This document shows, piece by piece, positions 6,951 through 13,347 of a stretch of 13,585 nt of DNA. The notes below the pieces were generated by a model. That model worked only from the letters and a program-made list of their open reading frames with translations. It did not search any database and had not been told where the DNA came from. The stretch spans positions 1 through 13,585 of the forward strand of contig RFPF01000063.1 in assembly GCA_009926295.1 (NCBI GenBank), read 5' to 3'. The DNA is from Planctomycetia bacterium. Its GTDB lineage: Bacteria; Planctomycetota; Planctomycetia; Pirellulales; UBA1268. The translations under genes and the position numbers were made by a program. Numbering within the stretch: position 1 is the stretch's first letter; every line of letters starts with the position of its first letter.

Positions 6951-7802
6951 ATGATCCTCCATCGCAGCACACGCCGTCCTCCCCGGGGCCCCCGCGTGGG
7001 TGCCGTGCAGTACCTCAACACGAGGCCGCTCGTGCATGGCCTGGCCGCCTCGGGAATCGACGTCGTCTACGACCTTCCGAGCCGCCTCGCCGACCGCCTC
7101 GCCCGCCGCGACCTCGACGTGGCGCTGATCCCCTCGATCGAACTGTTCCGCGGCGACGGCTACCGCATCGTCTCCGACGCCTGCATCGGCTGCCGGGGCC
7201 CGGTGATGAGCGTGAAGCTGTTCTTCCGCACCCCGCCGGGCCGTGTGGCGAGCCTCGCCGTCGACGAGGGCTCGAGGACGAGCGCAACCCTCGCCCGCAT
7301 CCTGCTCGCCGAGCGATTCTCCGTGCGGCCGGTGATCGAACAGCTGCCGATCGGTGCCGGCCTCGGCGACACCAGCGCCGATGCGGTGCTGCTGATCGGC
7401 GACCGTGCGATCGGCTCGCATCGGGGCTCGTTCCAGCTGGTCTGGGATCTCGGGGACGAGTGGGTTCGGTGGCGTGGCCTGCCCTTCGTGTTCGCCGTCT
7501 GGGCCGCCCACGGGGGCGTCGACTCCGATCGGATCTCCTCGCTGGAACCCCTCCTCGCGGCCGCGCGAGACTCCGGCAGGGCGAACCTGGCGGCGATCGC
7601 CTCGGCCGAGGCCGCCGGACACGGGCTCACCGTCCCCCAGTGCCTCGCCTACCTGCGGGACAACCTCCACTACGACCTCGGCCCGCGGGAGCGGGCCGGA
7701 CTCGGGGAGTTCTATCGCCGCGCGGCGGAGATCGACCTGGCACCCGCCGGGCTCGATCCGCTGCGCAGCCACGGCACTCCGGCACCCGCGCGGATCGCCT
7801 GA
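6951..7802 (+). CDS. mqnA: Chorismate dehydratase (futalosine pathway of menaquinone synthesis)
   Basis: Converts chorismate to 3-enolpyruvyl-benzoate, the first step of the futalosine route. The 283-residue protein has the periplasmic-binding-protein-like fold of the family. Recognisable stretches are VGAVQYLNTRPL (16-27), DVALIPSIE (56-64), the region around CRGPVMSVKLF (81-91), LAVDEGSRTSATLARILL (102-119), LIGDRAI (148-154) and LGDEWVRWRGLPFVFAVWA (167-185). These place it clearly in MqnA rather than MqnD. The start at ATG 6951 is followed closely by the first conserved strand; an in-frame ATG at 6891 would add 20 residues (MRFSQQASRCARG...) with no family match. No ribosome site is evident for either. 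mqnC follows after 18 bases, so the two are co-transcribed. The substrate comes from the shikimate pathway, whose aroA is earlier in the window. Confidence 0.93.
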   Translation: MILHRSTRRPPRGPRVGAVQYLNTRPLVHGLAASGIDVVYDLPSRLADRLARRDLDVALIPSIELFRGDGYRIVSDACIGCRGPVMSVKLFFRTPPGRVASLAVDEGSRTSATLARILLAERFSVRPVIEQLPIGAGLGDTSADAVLLIGDRAIGSHRGSFQLVWDLGDEWVRWRGLPFVFAVWAAHGGVDSDRISSLEPLLAAARDSGRANLAAIASAEAAGHGLTVPQCLAYLRDNLHYDLGPRERAGLGEFYRRAAEIDLAPAGLDPLRSHGTPAPARIA

Positions 7803-7820
7803 GCGGCGTCGCATCATCCC

Positions 7821-8987
7821 ATGGTCACCACGGCCCCCACCGCTCCCGACGCCGCCGCCGTGCGGCGAATCCTCGCCGAGACCGAGGCAGGCCGCCGGCT
7901 CCCCGATGACGACGCGGTGACGCTCCTGCGCTCGCGGGATCTGGCCGCTATCGGACGGGCCGCCCACGCCGTGACCACCCGGCTGCATCCCGAGCCGTAT
8001 CGCACCTACAACATCGACCGCAACATCAACTACACAAACGTCTGCACCGCGGTGTGCGATTTCTGCGCGTTCTACAGGGGCCCAAAGCACCCCGAAGGCT
8101 ACGTGCTCGACCGCGAGGTGCTCCTCGCCAAGGTCGAGGAGATGGTGGACCTCGGCGGCGACCAGATCCTCCTCCAGGGAGGCCTGCACCCCACGCTCGG
8201 GCTCGAGTGGTACGAGGAGATGCTGCAGGACATCAAGACGCACTTCCCGGAGGTCAACGTCCACGGCTTCTCCCCGCCCGAGATCCACCACCTCACGAAG
8301 GTCTCGAAGCGTCCCCTGCGCGAGGTGCTCGAGAGGCTGGCGCGGGCGGGGCTGGGATCGCTTCCCGGTGGCGGTGGGGAGATCCTGGTGGACCGCGTGC
8401 GGACCGCGATGACCCGCGGAAAGGTGCTCACCGACGACTGGCTCGACGTGCACCGCGAGTGGCACCGTCTCGGTGGCAAGAGCACGGCGACGATGATGTT
8501 CGGCCACATCGAGACGCTGGCGGAGCGGGTGGAGCACCTCCGGCGGATTCGGGAGTTGCAGGACGAAACCGGCGGGTTCACGGCGTTCATCTGCTGGTCT
8601 TTCCAGCCCGAGAACACCGAGATGGCGGAGATCCCGCCCGCGGGGCCCTTCGAATACCTGAAGACGCAGGCGGTGGCCCGGCTCTATCTCGACAACGTGC
8701 CGAACATCCAGTCGAGCTGGGTCACGCAGGGTCGGGAGATCGGCCAGCTCGCGCTGCTGTACGGTGCCAACGACATGGGCAGCCTCATGATCGAGGAAAA
8801 CGTGGTGAGCGCCGCGGGAACGGTGCACCACCTCTCGCTCGACCAGATGCGTGCCGCGATCTCGCAGCTCGGTTGGATTCCGCGGCGCCGGAACGTGTTC
8901 TACGAGCTCTTCGAGGACGACCCGGCCGCCGATGGCAGGGCGAGGGCGCGGGCGGTGCGGCTGCCCGTCGCCGAAGTCGGGACGTGA
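7821..8987 (+). CDS. mqnC: Cyclic dehypoxanthinyl futalosine synthase (radical SAM)
   Basis: A 388-residue radical SAM enzyme that cyclises dehypoxanthinyl futalosine in the third or fourth step of the futalosine pathway. The 4Fe-4S motif is CTAVCDFC (C75, C79, C82; CxxxCxxC), preceded by NIDRNINYTNV and followed by AFYR, the MqnC rather than MqnE version. Further matches are LGGDQILLQGGLHP (111-124), FSPPEIHH (150-157), the glycine-rich LPGGGGEILVDRVR, GHIET and the tail QLGWIPRRRNVFYE. The start at ATG 7821 yields a normal length. The gene is 18 bases after mqnA, and its stop overlaps the GTG of the amidohydrolase by four bases (GTGA), indicating a single operon with coupling. No mqnD, mqnE or mqnB occurs in the window, so those steps must be encoded elsewhere if the pathway is complete. 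Confidence 0.96.
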   Translation: MVTTAPTAPDAAAVRRILAETEAGRRLPDDDAVTLLRSRDLAAIGRAAHAVTTRLHPEPYRTYNIDRNINYTNVCTAVCDFCAFYRGPKHPEGYVLDREVLLAKVEEMVDLGGDQILLQGGLHPTLGLEWYEEMLQDIKTHFPEVNVHGFSPPEIHHLTKVSKRPLREVLERLARAGLGSLPGGGGEILVDRVRTAMTRGKVLTDDWLDVHREWHRLGGKSTATMMFGHIETLAERVEHLRRIRELQDETGGFTAFICWSFQPENTEMAEIPPAGPFEYLKTQAVARLYLDNVPNIQSSWVTQGREIGQLALLYGANDMGSLMIEENVVSAAGTVHHLSLDQMRAAISQLGWIPRRRNVFYELFEDDPAADGRARARAVRLPVAEVGT

Positions 8988-10255
8988 CGGTGGACGCCGT
9001 CGGAACGTCGACGCTCCGCGCCAGGCACGTCGTGCCGCTGGCGGGCCCGCCGATCGAAAACGGCTGGCTGCGGATCGAGTGCGGCCGGATCGTGGCGGTC
9101 GGCGGCGGCACGGCCCCCGGCCCGGCATTCGACCTCGGCGACGTGATCGTCCTTCCGGGCCTCGTCAACGCCCACACGCACCTCGAGTTTTCTTCGCTCG
9201 ACGTGCCGCTCCCCGGGGAAGGCGGGCTTCCGGGCTGGATCGGACGGGTCGTCGCCATGCGCCGTGCCCGGATCGCGGCCGATCCCGTTCCGGCGGCCAT
9301 CCACGCAGGCCTCGAAGAGAGTGCCCGAGCCGGCGTGACCACGATCGGCGAGATCGCGACGGCATGCCCTCCTGCAGGCCCCGCCCGGCCGGGCCCGCGG
9401 CTGCGGGTGTTCCTCGAGGCGCTCGGCCTCTCGGCCGGAGCCGGCGCGGCGGCCTGCGCGACGGTCCCGCGCGACCTTGCGATCATCGCCGGCCGCGGCG
9501 CTGCGGCCGGTGTCTCGCCGCACGCCCCCTACTCCGTGGCGTCACCGCTCGGCCGCCGTGTGCTCGAGATCGCGCGGCGGCGACGGCTCCCGGCGGCCAT
9601 GCACCTCGGCGAGAGCGCGGCGGAGGCCGAGTTCGTCGCCACCGCCCGAGGTCCGTTCCGCGAACTGCTCGAGTCGCTCGGCGCCTGGCCCGCCATCCCG
9701 CCCCGCCTGCTCACGGCCGCCGACTGGATATCGCTCCTCGCCAAAGGCCCTCGTGGCGTCGTGGTGCACGGCACCTTTCTCGACGACGACGCGCTCGTCC
9801 GCCTCGGCCGCCACCGCGGCCGGCTCGCCGTCGTGGTCTGCCCGCGCACGGCCCGGCTCCTTGCGGGCACGCTCCCTCCCCTCGCCCGGCTCCGCTCCGC
9901 CGGCGTGCGAGTGGCGATCGGCACCGACAGCCGGGCGTCGACCCCCGACCTGTCGGTGCTCGCGGAATGCCGCGCGCTCTGCGACGGCGGCCTCACGAGC
10001 CCCGCGGAGGCCCTGCGCATGGCGACGGTGCACGGGGCGTGGGCGCTGGCGATGGAACGGCAGGCCGGCGCCGACCTCGTCGTGCTGCAGCCGTCGCGCC
10101 CGACACGAGACCCGCACGAGGCAGCTCTCGACCCGACCACTCGCGTGGCTGCCACGCTCCGGGCGGGAACCGCGATCCACGGCGGCCTGGCAGGCCAGCG
10201 CCTCTCGGCCTGCTCCGCGGCTAGAGGCGGCAGTTCGAGATCTCGGTCTCTATGA
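8984..10255 (+). CDS. Amidohydrolase, probable aminofutalosine deaminase
   Basis: A 423-residue metal-dependent hydrolase of the TRZ/ATZ amidohydrolase family. Metal-ligand motifs are all present: HTH (H64, H66) in GLVNAHTHLE, H207 and E210 in MHLGESAAE, H262 in VHGTF and D315 in GTDSRAS. SPHAPYS (178-184) is also typical of this subfamily. Amidohydrolases of this family serve as aminodeoxyfutalosine deaminase in bacteria that route aminofutalosine through futalosine, and the position directly after mqnC supports that role. The substrate is inferred from context; cytosine, guanine or other purine-type deaminases share these motifs. The start is GTG 8984, overlapping the mqnC stop; GTG 8990 is a near alternative. 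The last 12 codons overlap the hisG 3' end on the other strand and encode a Ser/Arg tail (RGGSSRSRSL) unlike the domain, which may be a read-out past the original stop. Confidence 0.85.
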   Translation: MTVDAVGTSTLRARHVVPLAGPPIENGWLRIECGRIVAVGGGTAPGPAFDLGDVIVLPGLVNAHTHLEFSSLDVPLPGEGGLPGWIGRVVAMRRARIAADPVPAAIHAGLEESARAGVTTIGEIATACPPAGPARPGPRLRVFLEALGLSAGAGAAACATVPRDLAIIAGRGAAAGVSPHAPYSVASPLGRRVLEIARRRRLPAAMHLGESAAEAEFVATARGPFRELLESLGAWPAIPPRLLTAADWISLLAKGPRGVVVHGTFLDDDALVRLGRHRGRLAVVVCPRTARLLAGTLPPLARLRSAGVRVAIGTDSRASTPDLSVLAECRALCDGGLTSPAEALRMATVHGAWALAMERQAGADLVVLQPSRPTRDPHEAALDPTTRVAATLRAGTAIHGGLAGQRLSACSAARGGSSRSRSL

Positions 10256-11090
10256 TCGCCGACGCGCCGATCGCCTCGAGCCGCTCCATGATCCCGTGCG
10301 CCTCGCCGCGGCGGACCATCGCCCGCACGGCACACCACTCGCGGTCCTCGAGCGCGCTGACCGTCGGCGAATTGAAGCCCGGGGTGATCCTCTCGGCCTC
10401 CGCGAGCCGGGCCCGGGGAATGTTGTATTCCAGCAGCGAGTAGCCGCGGGCGATCACGATCCCCTCCAGGCGCCGCACGATCCGATCCGCCGTGGCGGGG
10501 TCGGCGACGCGTCGGTTCTGCACGAGGACGGTCTCGTAGCGGCCGATCTCGTCGAGAACCCGCAGGCGGTTCGCAGCGAGCGTGCTGCCGGTCTCCACCA
10601 GATCGACGATGGCGTCGGCCACTTCCAGCTGGATCATGATCTCGACACTGCCCGAGAGCTCGACGAAGTGCGCCTCCACCCCGCGGGCGGCGAGCCAGTC
10701 ACGCGTGATCCGCGGGAAGCTCGTGGCGATCCGCTTGCCGGCGAGCTGTCGGGCGTCGGCGGTCGAGGAGTCGTCGCCAACGCAGAGGGCGAGCCGGCAG
10801 GAGCCGATGCCCAGTTCGAGCCGGCTGTGGACGGCGGCGCCGCTCTCGGCGACGAGGTCGGCGCCCGTCACGCCGAGGTCGATCGCGCCCTCGGCGCAGA
10901 GCACGGGAATGTCGTCGGTGCGCAGGAACGTCACCTCCACCGGCATGTCGCGGCAGCGGGCGAAGAGGCTCCGCTCCGGTCGCCGAAAATTGAGGCCCGC
11001 ATCGATGAGCAGCTGGGCGGAGATCTCGGCCAGCCGGCCCTTGCTCGGCAGCCCGATGCGGAGCAGCCGCGACGGCGACGGAGTGGTCAT
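10221..11090 (-). CDS. hisG: ATP phosphoribosyltransferase (long HisG form)
   Basis: Joins ATP and PRPP to make phosphoribosyl-ATP, the committed step of histidine synthesis. The 289-residue length, with a C-terminal ligand-binding domain at about 215-289, marks the long, self-sufficient HisG type rather than the short HisZ-dependent form. Motifs are GLPSKGRL (13-20), GVTGADLV (73-80), SFPRITRDWL (124-133) and the PRPP-binding DLVETGSTL (163-171). In long HisG proteins the C-terminal domain is where histidine exerts feedback inhibition. The start at ATG 11090 is supported by GGAGG (11097-11101) six bases upstream. The ATG overlaps the hisE stop by 4 bases, so hisE and hisG are co-transcribed and coupled. 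Its 3' end overlaps the amidohydrolase by 35 bases in convergent orientation. No other his gene is in the window. Confidence 0.96.
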   Translation of the reverse strand: MTTPSPSRLLRIGLPSKGRLAEISAQLLIDAGLNFRRPERSLFARCRDMPVEVTFLRTDDIPVLCAEGAIDLGVTGADLVAESGAAVHSRLELGIGSCRLALCVGDDSSTADARQLAGKRIATSFPRITRDWLAARGVEAHFVELSGSVEIMIQLEVADAIVDLVETGSTLAANRLRVLDEIGRYETVLVQNRRVADPATADRIVRRLEGIVIARGYSLLEYNIPRARLAEAERITPGFNSPTVSALEDREWCAVRAMVRRGEAHGIMERLEAIGASAIIETEISNCRL

Positions 11091-11428
11091 GTTCGGCCTC
11101 CGGTCCGGGTCCGCGCGGCCTTCTCGTCGAGCCCGGACACGCCGAACCGCCGGGCGAGTTCCTCCTCGACCTGGGCCAGCGTCAGCCCGCGGCACGCCAG
11201 CAGCACGAGCATGTGATACACGAGGTCGGCGGCCTCGGAAACGACCCTCTCGTCGGGTTCGCCGGCTGCGGCCTCGACGAGTTCCCCGGCCTCCTCGGTC
11301 ACCTTCGCACCGACCTTCGCCACGCCTCCGGCCAGCAGCCGGCTGGTGTAGGATCGTTCCGGCGGGTCGCTTTTTCGCGACACGACGACACGCTCGAGAC
11401 TATCGAGGATTTCTCCCGGACGCGGCAT
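11087..11428 (-). CDS. hisE: Phosphoribosyl-ATP pyrophosphatase
   Basis: Hydrolyses phosphoribosyl-ATP to phosphoribosyl-AMP and pyrophosphate, the second step of histidine synthesis. The 113-residue protein has the all-alpha MazG-like fold. Acidic metal-binding residues are E45, E46 and E49 in KVTEEAGEL, and E65 and D68 in SEAADLVYHMLVLLA. It is a stand-alone HisE, not fused to HisI. ATG 11428 is chosen over ATG 11464 because AGGAG at 11438-11442 lies nine bases upstream of it and because the conserved protein begins at MPRPGEIL. The stop overlaps the hisG start (ATGA). The gene is divergent from miaA, whose start codon is only five bases away, so its ribosome site lies inside miaA codons 2-3. 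Confidence 0.95.
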   Translation of the reverse strand: MPRPGEILDSLERVVVSRKSDPPERSYTSRLLAGGVAKVGAKVTEEAGELVEAAAGEPDERVVSEAADLVYHMLVLLACRGLTLAQVEEELARRFGVSGLDEKAARTRTGGRT

Positions 11429-11433
11429 GCGAG

Positions 11434-12375
11434 ATGGCTCCTGACTCTGCTCCAACTGTAACACGCCCCGGCGACGATGCCGCCGGGGCCGCCCGGCACG
11501 CCCGCCCGCCGCTGAAAACCGACTGTTGGTTCCTCTCCGGCCCCACCGCCTCGGGCAAGACCGCCCTCGCTGTCCGTCTCGCCCGGCGGCTCGACGCGGA
11601 GATCGTGAGCGTCGATTCGATGGCGGTCTACCGGGGACTCGACATCGGCACGGCGAAACCCACGCCCGCGGACCGCGCGGCCGTCACACACCACGTGATC
11701 GACGCGGCGGACCCCGCCGAGGCCTTCAGCGTGGCACGCTGGCTCGCCGCCGCCGCCGCCGCCGTCGAGGAGATCCGGTCGCGGTCGCGCAGGATCCTGT
11801 TCGTCGGCGGCACCCCCCTCTACCTGCGGGCCCTCCGGGACGGTCTCGCCCCGCTGCCCCCCGGCGACCCGGAGTACCGCCGGCGGCTCTCGGCCGAGGC
11901 GCAGGCCGGGGGCACCGGCGCGCTGCATGCCCGGCTCGCGGCCATCGACCCTGCGGCCGCACGCCGCATCCATCCGCACGATGAGAGGCGGATCATTCGC
12001 GCCCTCGAGGTCGCCCACGTGACCGGCCGGCCGCTCACTGCCGCGTTCGCCCCGGTGCCGCATTCCGTGTTCGATTCGCAACTCCTCGTCGTCGATCTTC
12101 CGCGGCGGCTTCTCTACGACCGGATCGATCGCCGCGTGGAGGCCATGTTCGCAGCCGGCCTCGTCGACGAAACGCGGCTCGCGGACGCGCGGCCGGGGGG
12201 AATCGGCCCGACGGCCCGACAGGCGGCCGGCTATGCGGAGTCCCTCGACGTCATCGCCGGCCGCCTCTCTCTCGTCGACGCCGTGCGTCGCACGCAGGAC
12301 CGCACGCGCCAGCTGGCGAAGCGTCAGCTCACGTGGCTCCGCAGCTTCAGAAATGCGATCTGGGTCACCGCGTGA
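11434..12375 (+). CDS. miaA: tRNA dimethylallyltransferase
   Basis: Transfers a dimethylallyl group to N6 of A37 in tRNAs that read codons starting with U. The 313-residue length is normal. Motifs are the P-loop GPTASGKT (36-43), VDSMAVYRGLDIGTAKPT (60-77), the HHVIDAADP segment (86-94), VGGTPLYLRAL (124-134), HDERRIIRALE (182-192), GYAE (266-269) and the C-terminal RTRQLAKRQLTWLR (290-303). All expected catalytic positions are present. The start at ATG 11434 is the only ATG in this frame before the P-loop; upstream the frame is open but reads through hisE/hisG antisense and carries no MiaA homology. Residues 1-28 before the P-loop are longer and more variable than in typical family members. 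There is no visible Shine-Dalgarno. Its promoter would have to lie inside hisE. Confidence 0.95.
   Translation: MAPDSAPTVTRPGDDAAGAARHARPPLKTDCWFLSGPTASGKTALAVRLARRLDAEIVSVDSMAVYRGLDIGTAKPTPADRAAVTHHVIDAADPAEAFSVARWLAAAAAAVEEIRSRSRRILFVGGTPLYLRALRDGLAPLPPGDPEYRRRLSAEAQAGGTGALHARLAAIDPAAARRIHPHDERRIIRALEVAHVTGRPLTAAFAPVPHSVFDSQLLVVDLPRRLLYDRIDRRVEAMFAAGLVDETRLADARPGGIGPTARQAAGYAESLDVIAGRLSLVDAVRRTQDRTRQLAKRQLTWLRSFRNAIWVTA
11438..11463 (-). promoter_or_regulatory. Possible extended -10 and ribosome site for hisE-hisG
   Basis: On the minus strand TGTTACAGT (11463-11455) reads as an extended -10 (TGn then TACAGT, four of six), which would start transcription near 11448. AGGAG (11442-11438) follows at nine bases from the hisE ATG. 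Both elements lie inside the miaA coding region. No -35 is seen, which an extended -10 can compensate for. The ribosome site is well supported; the promoter is inference. Confidence 0.4.
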
Positions 12376-12447
12376 GTGGGCCGCTGCGAGGGCTCTCGCG
12401 ACGCGCCCGATCCGGCTGCGACCCTGCTCCGCGTGCCCGCGCCCGAC

Positions 12448-12468
12448 GCTAGCACCGGGCGTGCTAGC
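12448..12468 (+). repeat. Perfect 8-base inverted repeat downstream of miaA
   Basis: GCTAGCAC, a five-base loop (CGGGC) and GTGCTAGC form an exact stem. GCTAGCAC recurs at 12463-12470, making GTGCTAGCAC (12461-12470) itself a 10-base palindrome. It lies 73 bases past the miaA stop. There is no T-run after it, so it is not a canonical intrinsic terminator; it could be a weak terminator stem or a protein-binding site. Confidence 0.5.
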
Positions 12469-12471
12469 ACT

Positions 12472-12509
12472 CGATCTTGTGGTGGCAGTTCCGCTGTCAC
12501 ACAAAATCG
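12472..12509 (+). repeat. Long imperfect stem-loop in the miaA-to-amidotransferase gap
   Basis: CGAT (12472-12475) pairs with ATCG (12506-12509), then after one mismatch TTGTG (12477-12481) pairs with CACAA (12500-12504), then past a bulged G TGGCAG (12483-12488) pairs with CTGTCA (12494-12499, one G-U), closing a five-base loop TTCCG. In total 15 pairs, one mismatch and one bulge. It is not followed by a T-run. Read as RNA it would be a stable hairpin about 90 bases before the next start codon. Role unknown. Confidence 0.5.
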
Positions 12510-12558
12510 GAAAGATGCTTGCCTTGCGGCGGACGCCCGATAGTTTCAGCCCCCGACA

Positions 12559-12578
12559 GGCCGGCATGGATGCCGGCC
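12559..12578 (+). repeat. GC-rich stem-loop just upstream of the amidotransferase ribosome site
   Basis: GGCCGGCAT and ATGCCGGCC are exact complements with only GG between them, so the usable stem is about eight pairs with a four-base loop. It ends 10 bases before the Shine-Dalgarno at 12589-12596. At that position it could affect ribosome access, attenuate transcription or protect the 5' end. Confidence 0.5.
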
Positions 12579-12588
12579 GAGCACCTTC

Positions 12589-12596
12589 AGGGAGGA
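12589..12596 (+). promoter_or_regulatory. Strong Shine-Dalgarno for the amidotransferase-like gene
   Basis: AGGGAGGA lies four bases before ATG 12601 and fixes that start. It is the clearest ribosome site in the window; most other genes here lack one. A weak promoter candidate upstream (TTGCCT at 12519-12524 with GATAGT at 12539-12544, spacing 14) is too poor to call. Apart from the three inverted repeats, the 225-base gap 12376-12600 shows nothing else. Confidence 0.7.
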
Positions 12597-12600
12597 TTTC

Positions 12601-13347
12601 ATGGCCGGCAAACCGCTGATCGGGATCAACACGGACTACCGCTCCACACGCAAGGAACACGCTGCCCTCTCGTTCGTCGCGGCGGGCTACTACGACGGCA
12701 TCACCGCCTCGGGCGGCATCCCGGTGATCCTTCCCCCGCTTGCCGACGAGGAGGACGTCGTCCGCCTCCTCGACCTTCTCGACGGCGTGGTGCTCGTGGG
12801 CGGGGCCGATCTCGACCCGCGTCGCGACGGCTACATGCCCCACCCCGCCGTGCGGCCGATGGACGCCCGCCGCGAGGATTTCGACCGCATGCTCGTCAAG
12901 CACGTGTGTGCCCGCCACATGCCCGTGCTGGCCATCGGCAGCGGCATGCAGCTGCTCAACATCGCGGAGGGCGGCACGCTCTTCCTGCACATCCCGGAAG
13001 ACCTGCCGAAGGCGATCCCGCACAAGGATCCGCTCGATCAGGCGCACCGCCACGCCCTGCTCGTCGAGCGCTCTTCCGCGATGGAGCGCGTGTACGGCGA
13101 GGGTGAGATCCGGGTCAACAGCATGCACCACATGGCGATAGACGACGTCGCTCCAAGCTTCAGGGTGACCGCCCGCGCGCCGGACGGAGTCGTGGAGGCC
13201 ATCGAGAGCCAGGTCGAAGGCTGGGTGGCGATCGGCACGCAGTTCCACCCGGAGGCGGAAAGCGCCTCGGCCCTCGACGTGAAGATCTTCGAGGAGTTCG
13301 TGATGGGCATCACGGGCGAGGTGCCTGAAATGCGGCTCGTGGCCTGA
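12601..13347 (+). CDS. Class I glutamine amidotransferase-like (peptidase C26) protein lacking the catalytic Cys
   Basis: The 248-residue protein matches the gamma-glutamyl-GABA hydrolase/PuuD branch of the class I amidotransferase fold. It has IGINTDYR (7-14), GYYDGITASGGIPVILPP (29-46), LLDGVVLVGGADLDPR (59-74), the nucleophile-elbow region LAIGSGMQLLN (110-120), VNSMHHMA (172-179), APDGVVEAIE (193-202) and QFHPE (214-218). In active members the elbow reads GICRGMQ with Cys as nucleophile; here that Cys is G113 and the Arg is S114. H216 and E218 of the triad remain. It therefore cannot use the usual thiol mechanism and may bind a ligand or have another activity. I recall planctomycete relatives with the same IGSGMQ-like elbow, which would make it a conserved trait, but this is from memory. 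The start at ATG 12601 has a strong ribosome site. It overlaps the next, convergent gene by 38 bases. Confidence 0.9.
   Translation: MAGKPLIGINTDYRSTRKEHAALSFVAAGYYDGITASGGIPVILPPLADEEDVVRLLDLLDGVVLVGGADLDPRRDGYMPHPAVRPMDARREDFDRMLVKHVCARHMPVLAIGSGMQLLNIAEGGTLFLHIPEDLPKAIPHKDPLDQAHRHALLVERSSAMERVYGEGEIRVNSMHHMAIDDVAPSFRVTARAPDGVVEAIESQVEGWVAIGTQFHPEAESASALDVKIFEEFVMGITGEVPEMRLVA

Noticed and set aside
6213..9128. Very long minus-strand open frame opposite the permease and menaquinone genes
   Set aside because: It is a by-product of high GC in the third codon position of the plus-strand genes; its translation is low-complexity, rich in Arg, His and Glu, with no domain, and the plus strand carries clear conserved proteins.
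11366..11381. GTCGC-TTTTTC-GCGAC hairpin with a T-run
   Set aside because: It lies inside hisE coding sequence, the T-run is in the loop rather than after the stem, and no transcript should end there.
10582..11433. Upstream extension of the miaA frame through hisG and hisE
   Set aside because: The extension is antisense to two conserved genes and has no MiaA similarity; ATG 11434 gives the normal family length.
12465..12491. CTAGCACTC resembles one half of the CIRCE operator (heat-shock HrcA site)
   Set aside because: The second half nine bases later does not match, and the neighbouring genes are not chaperones.
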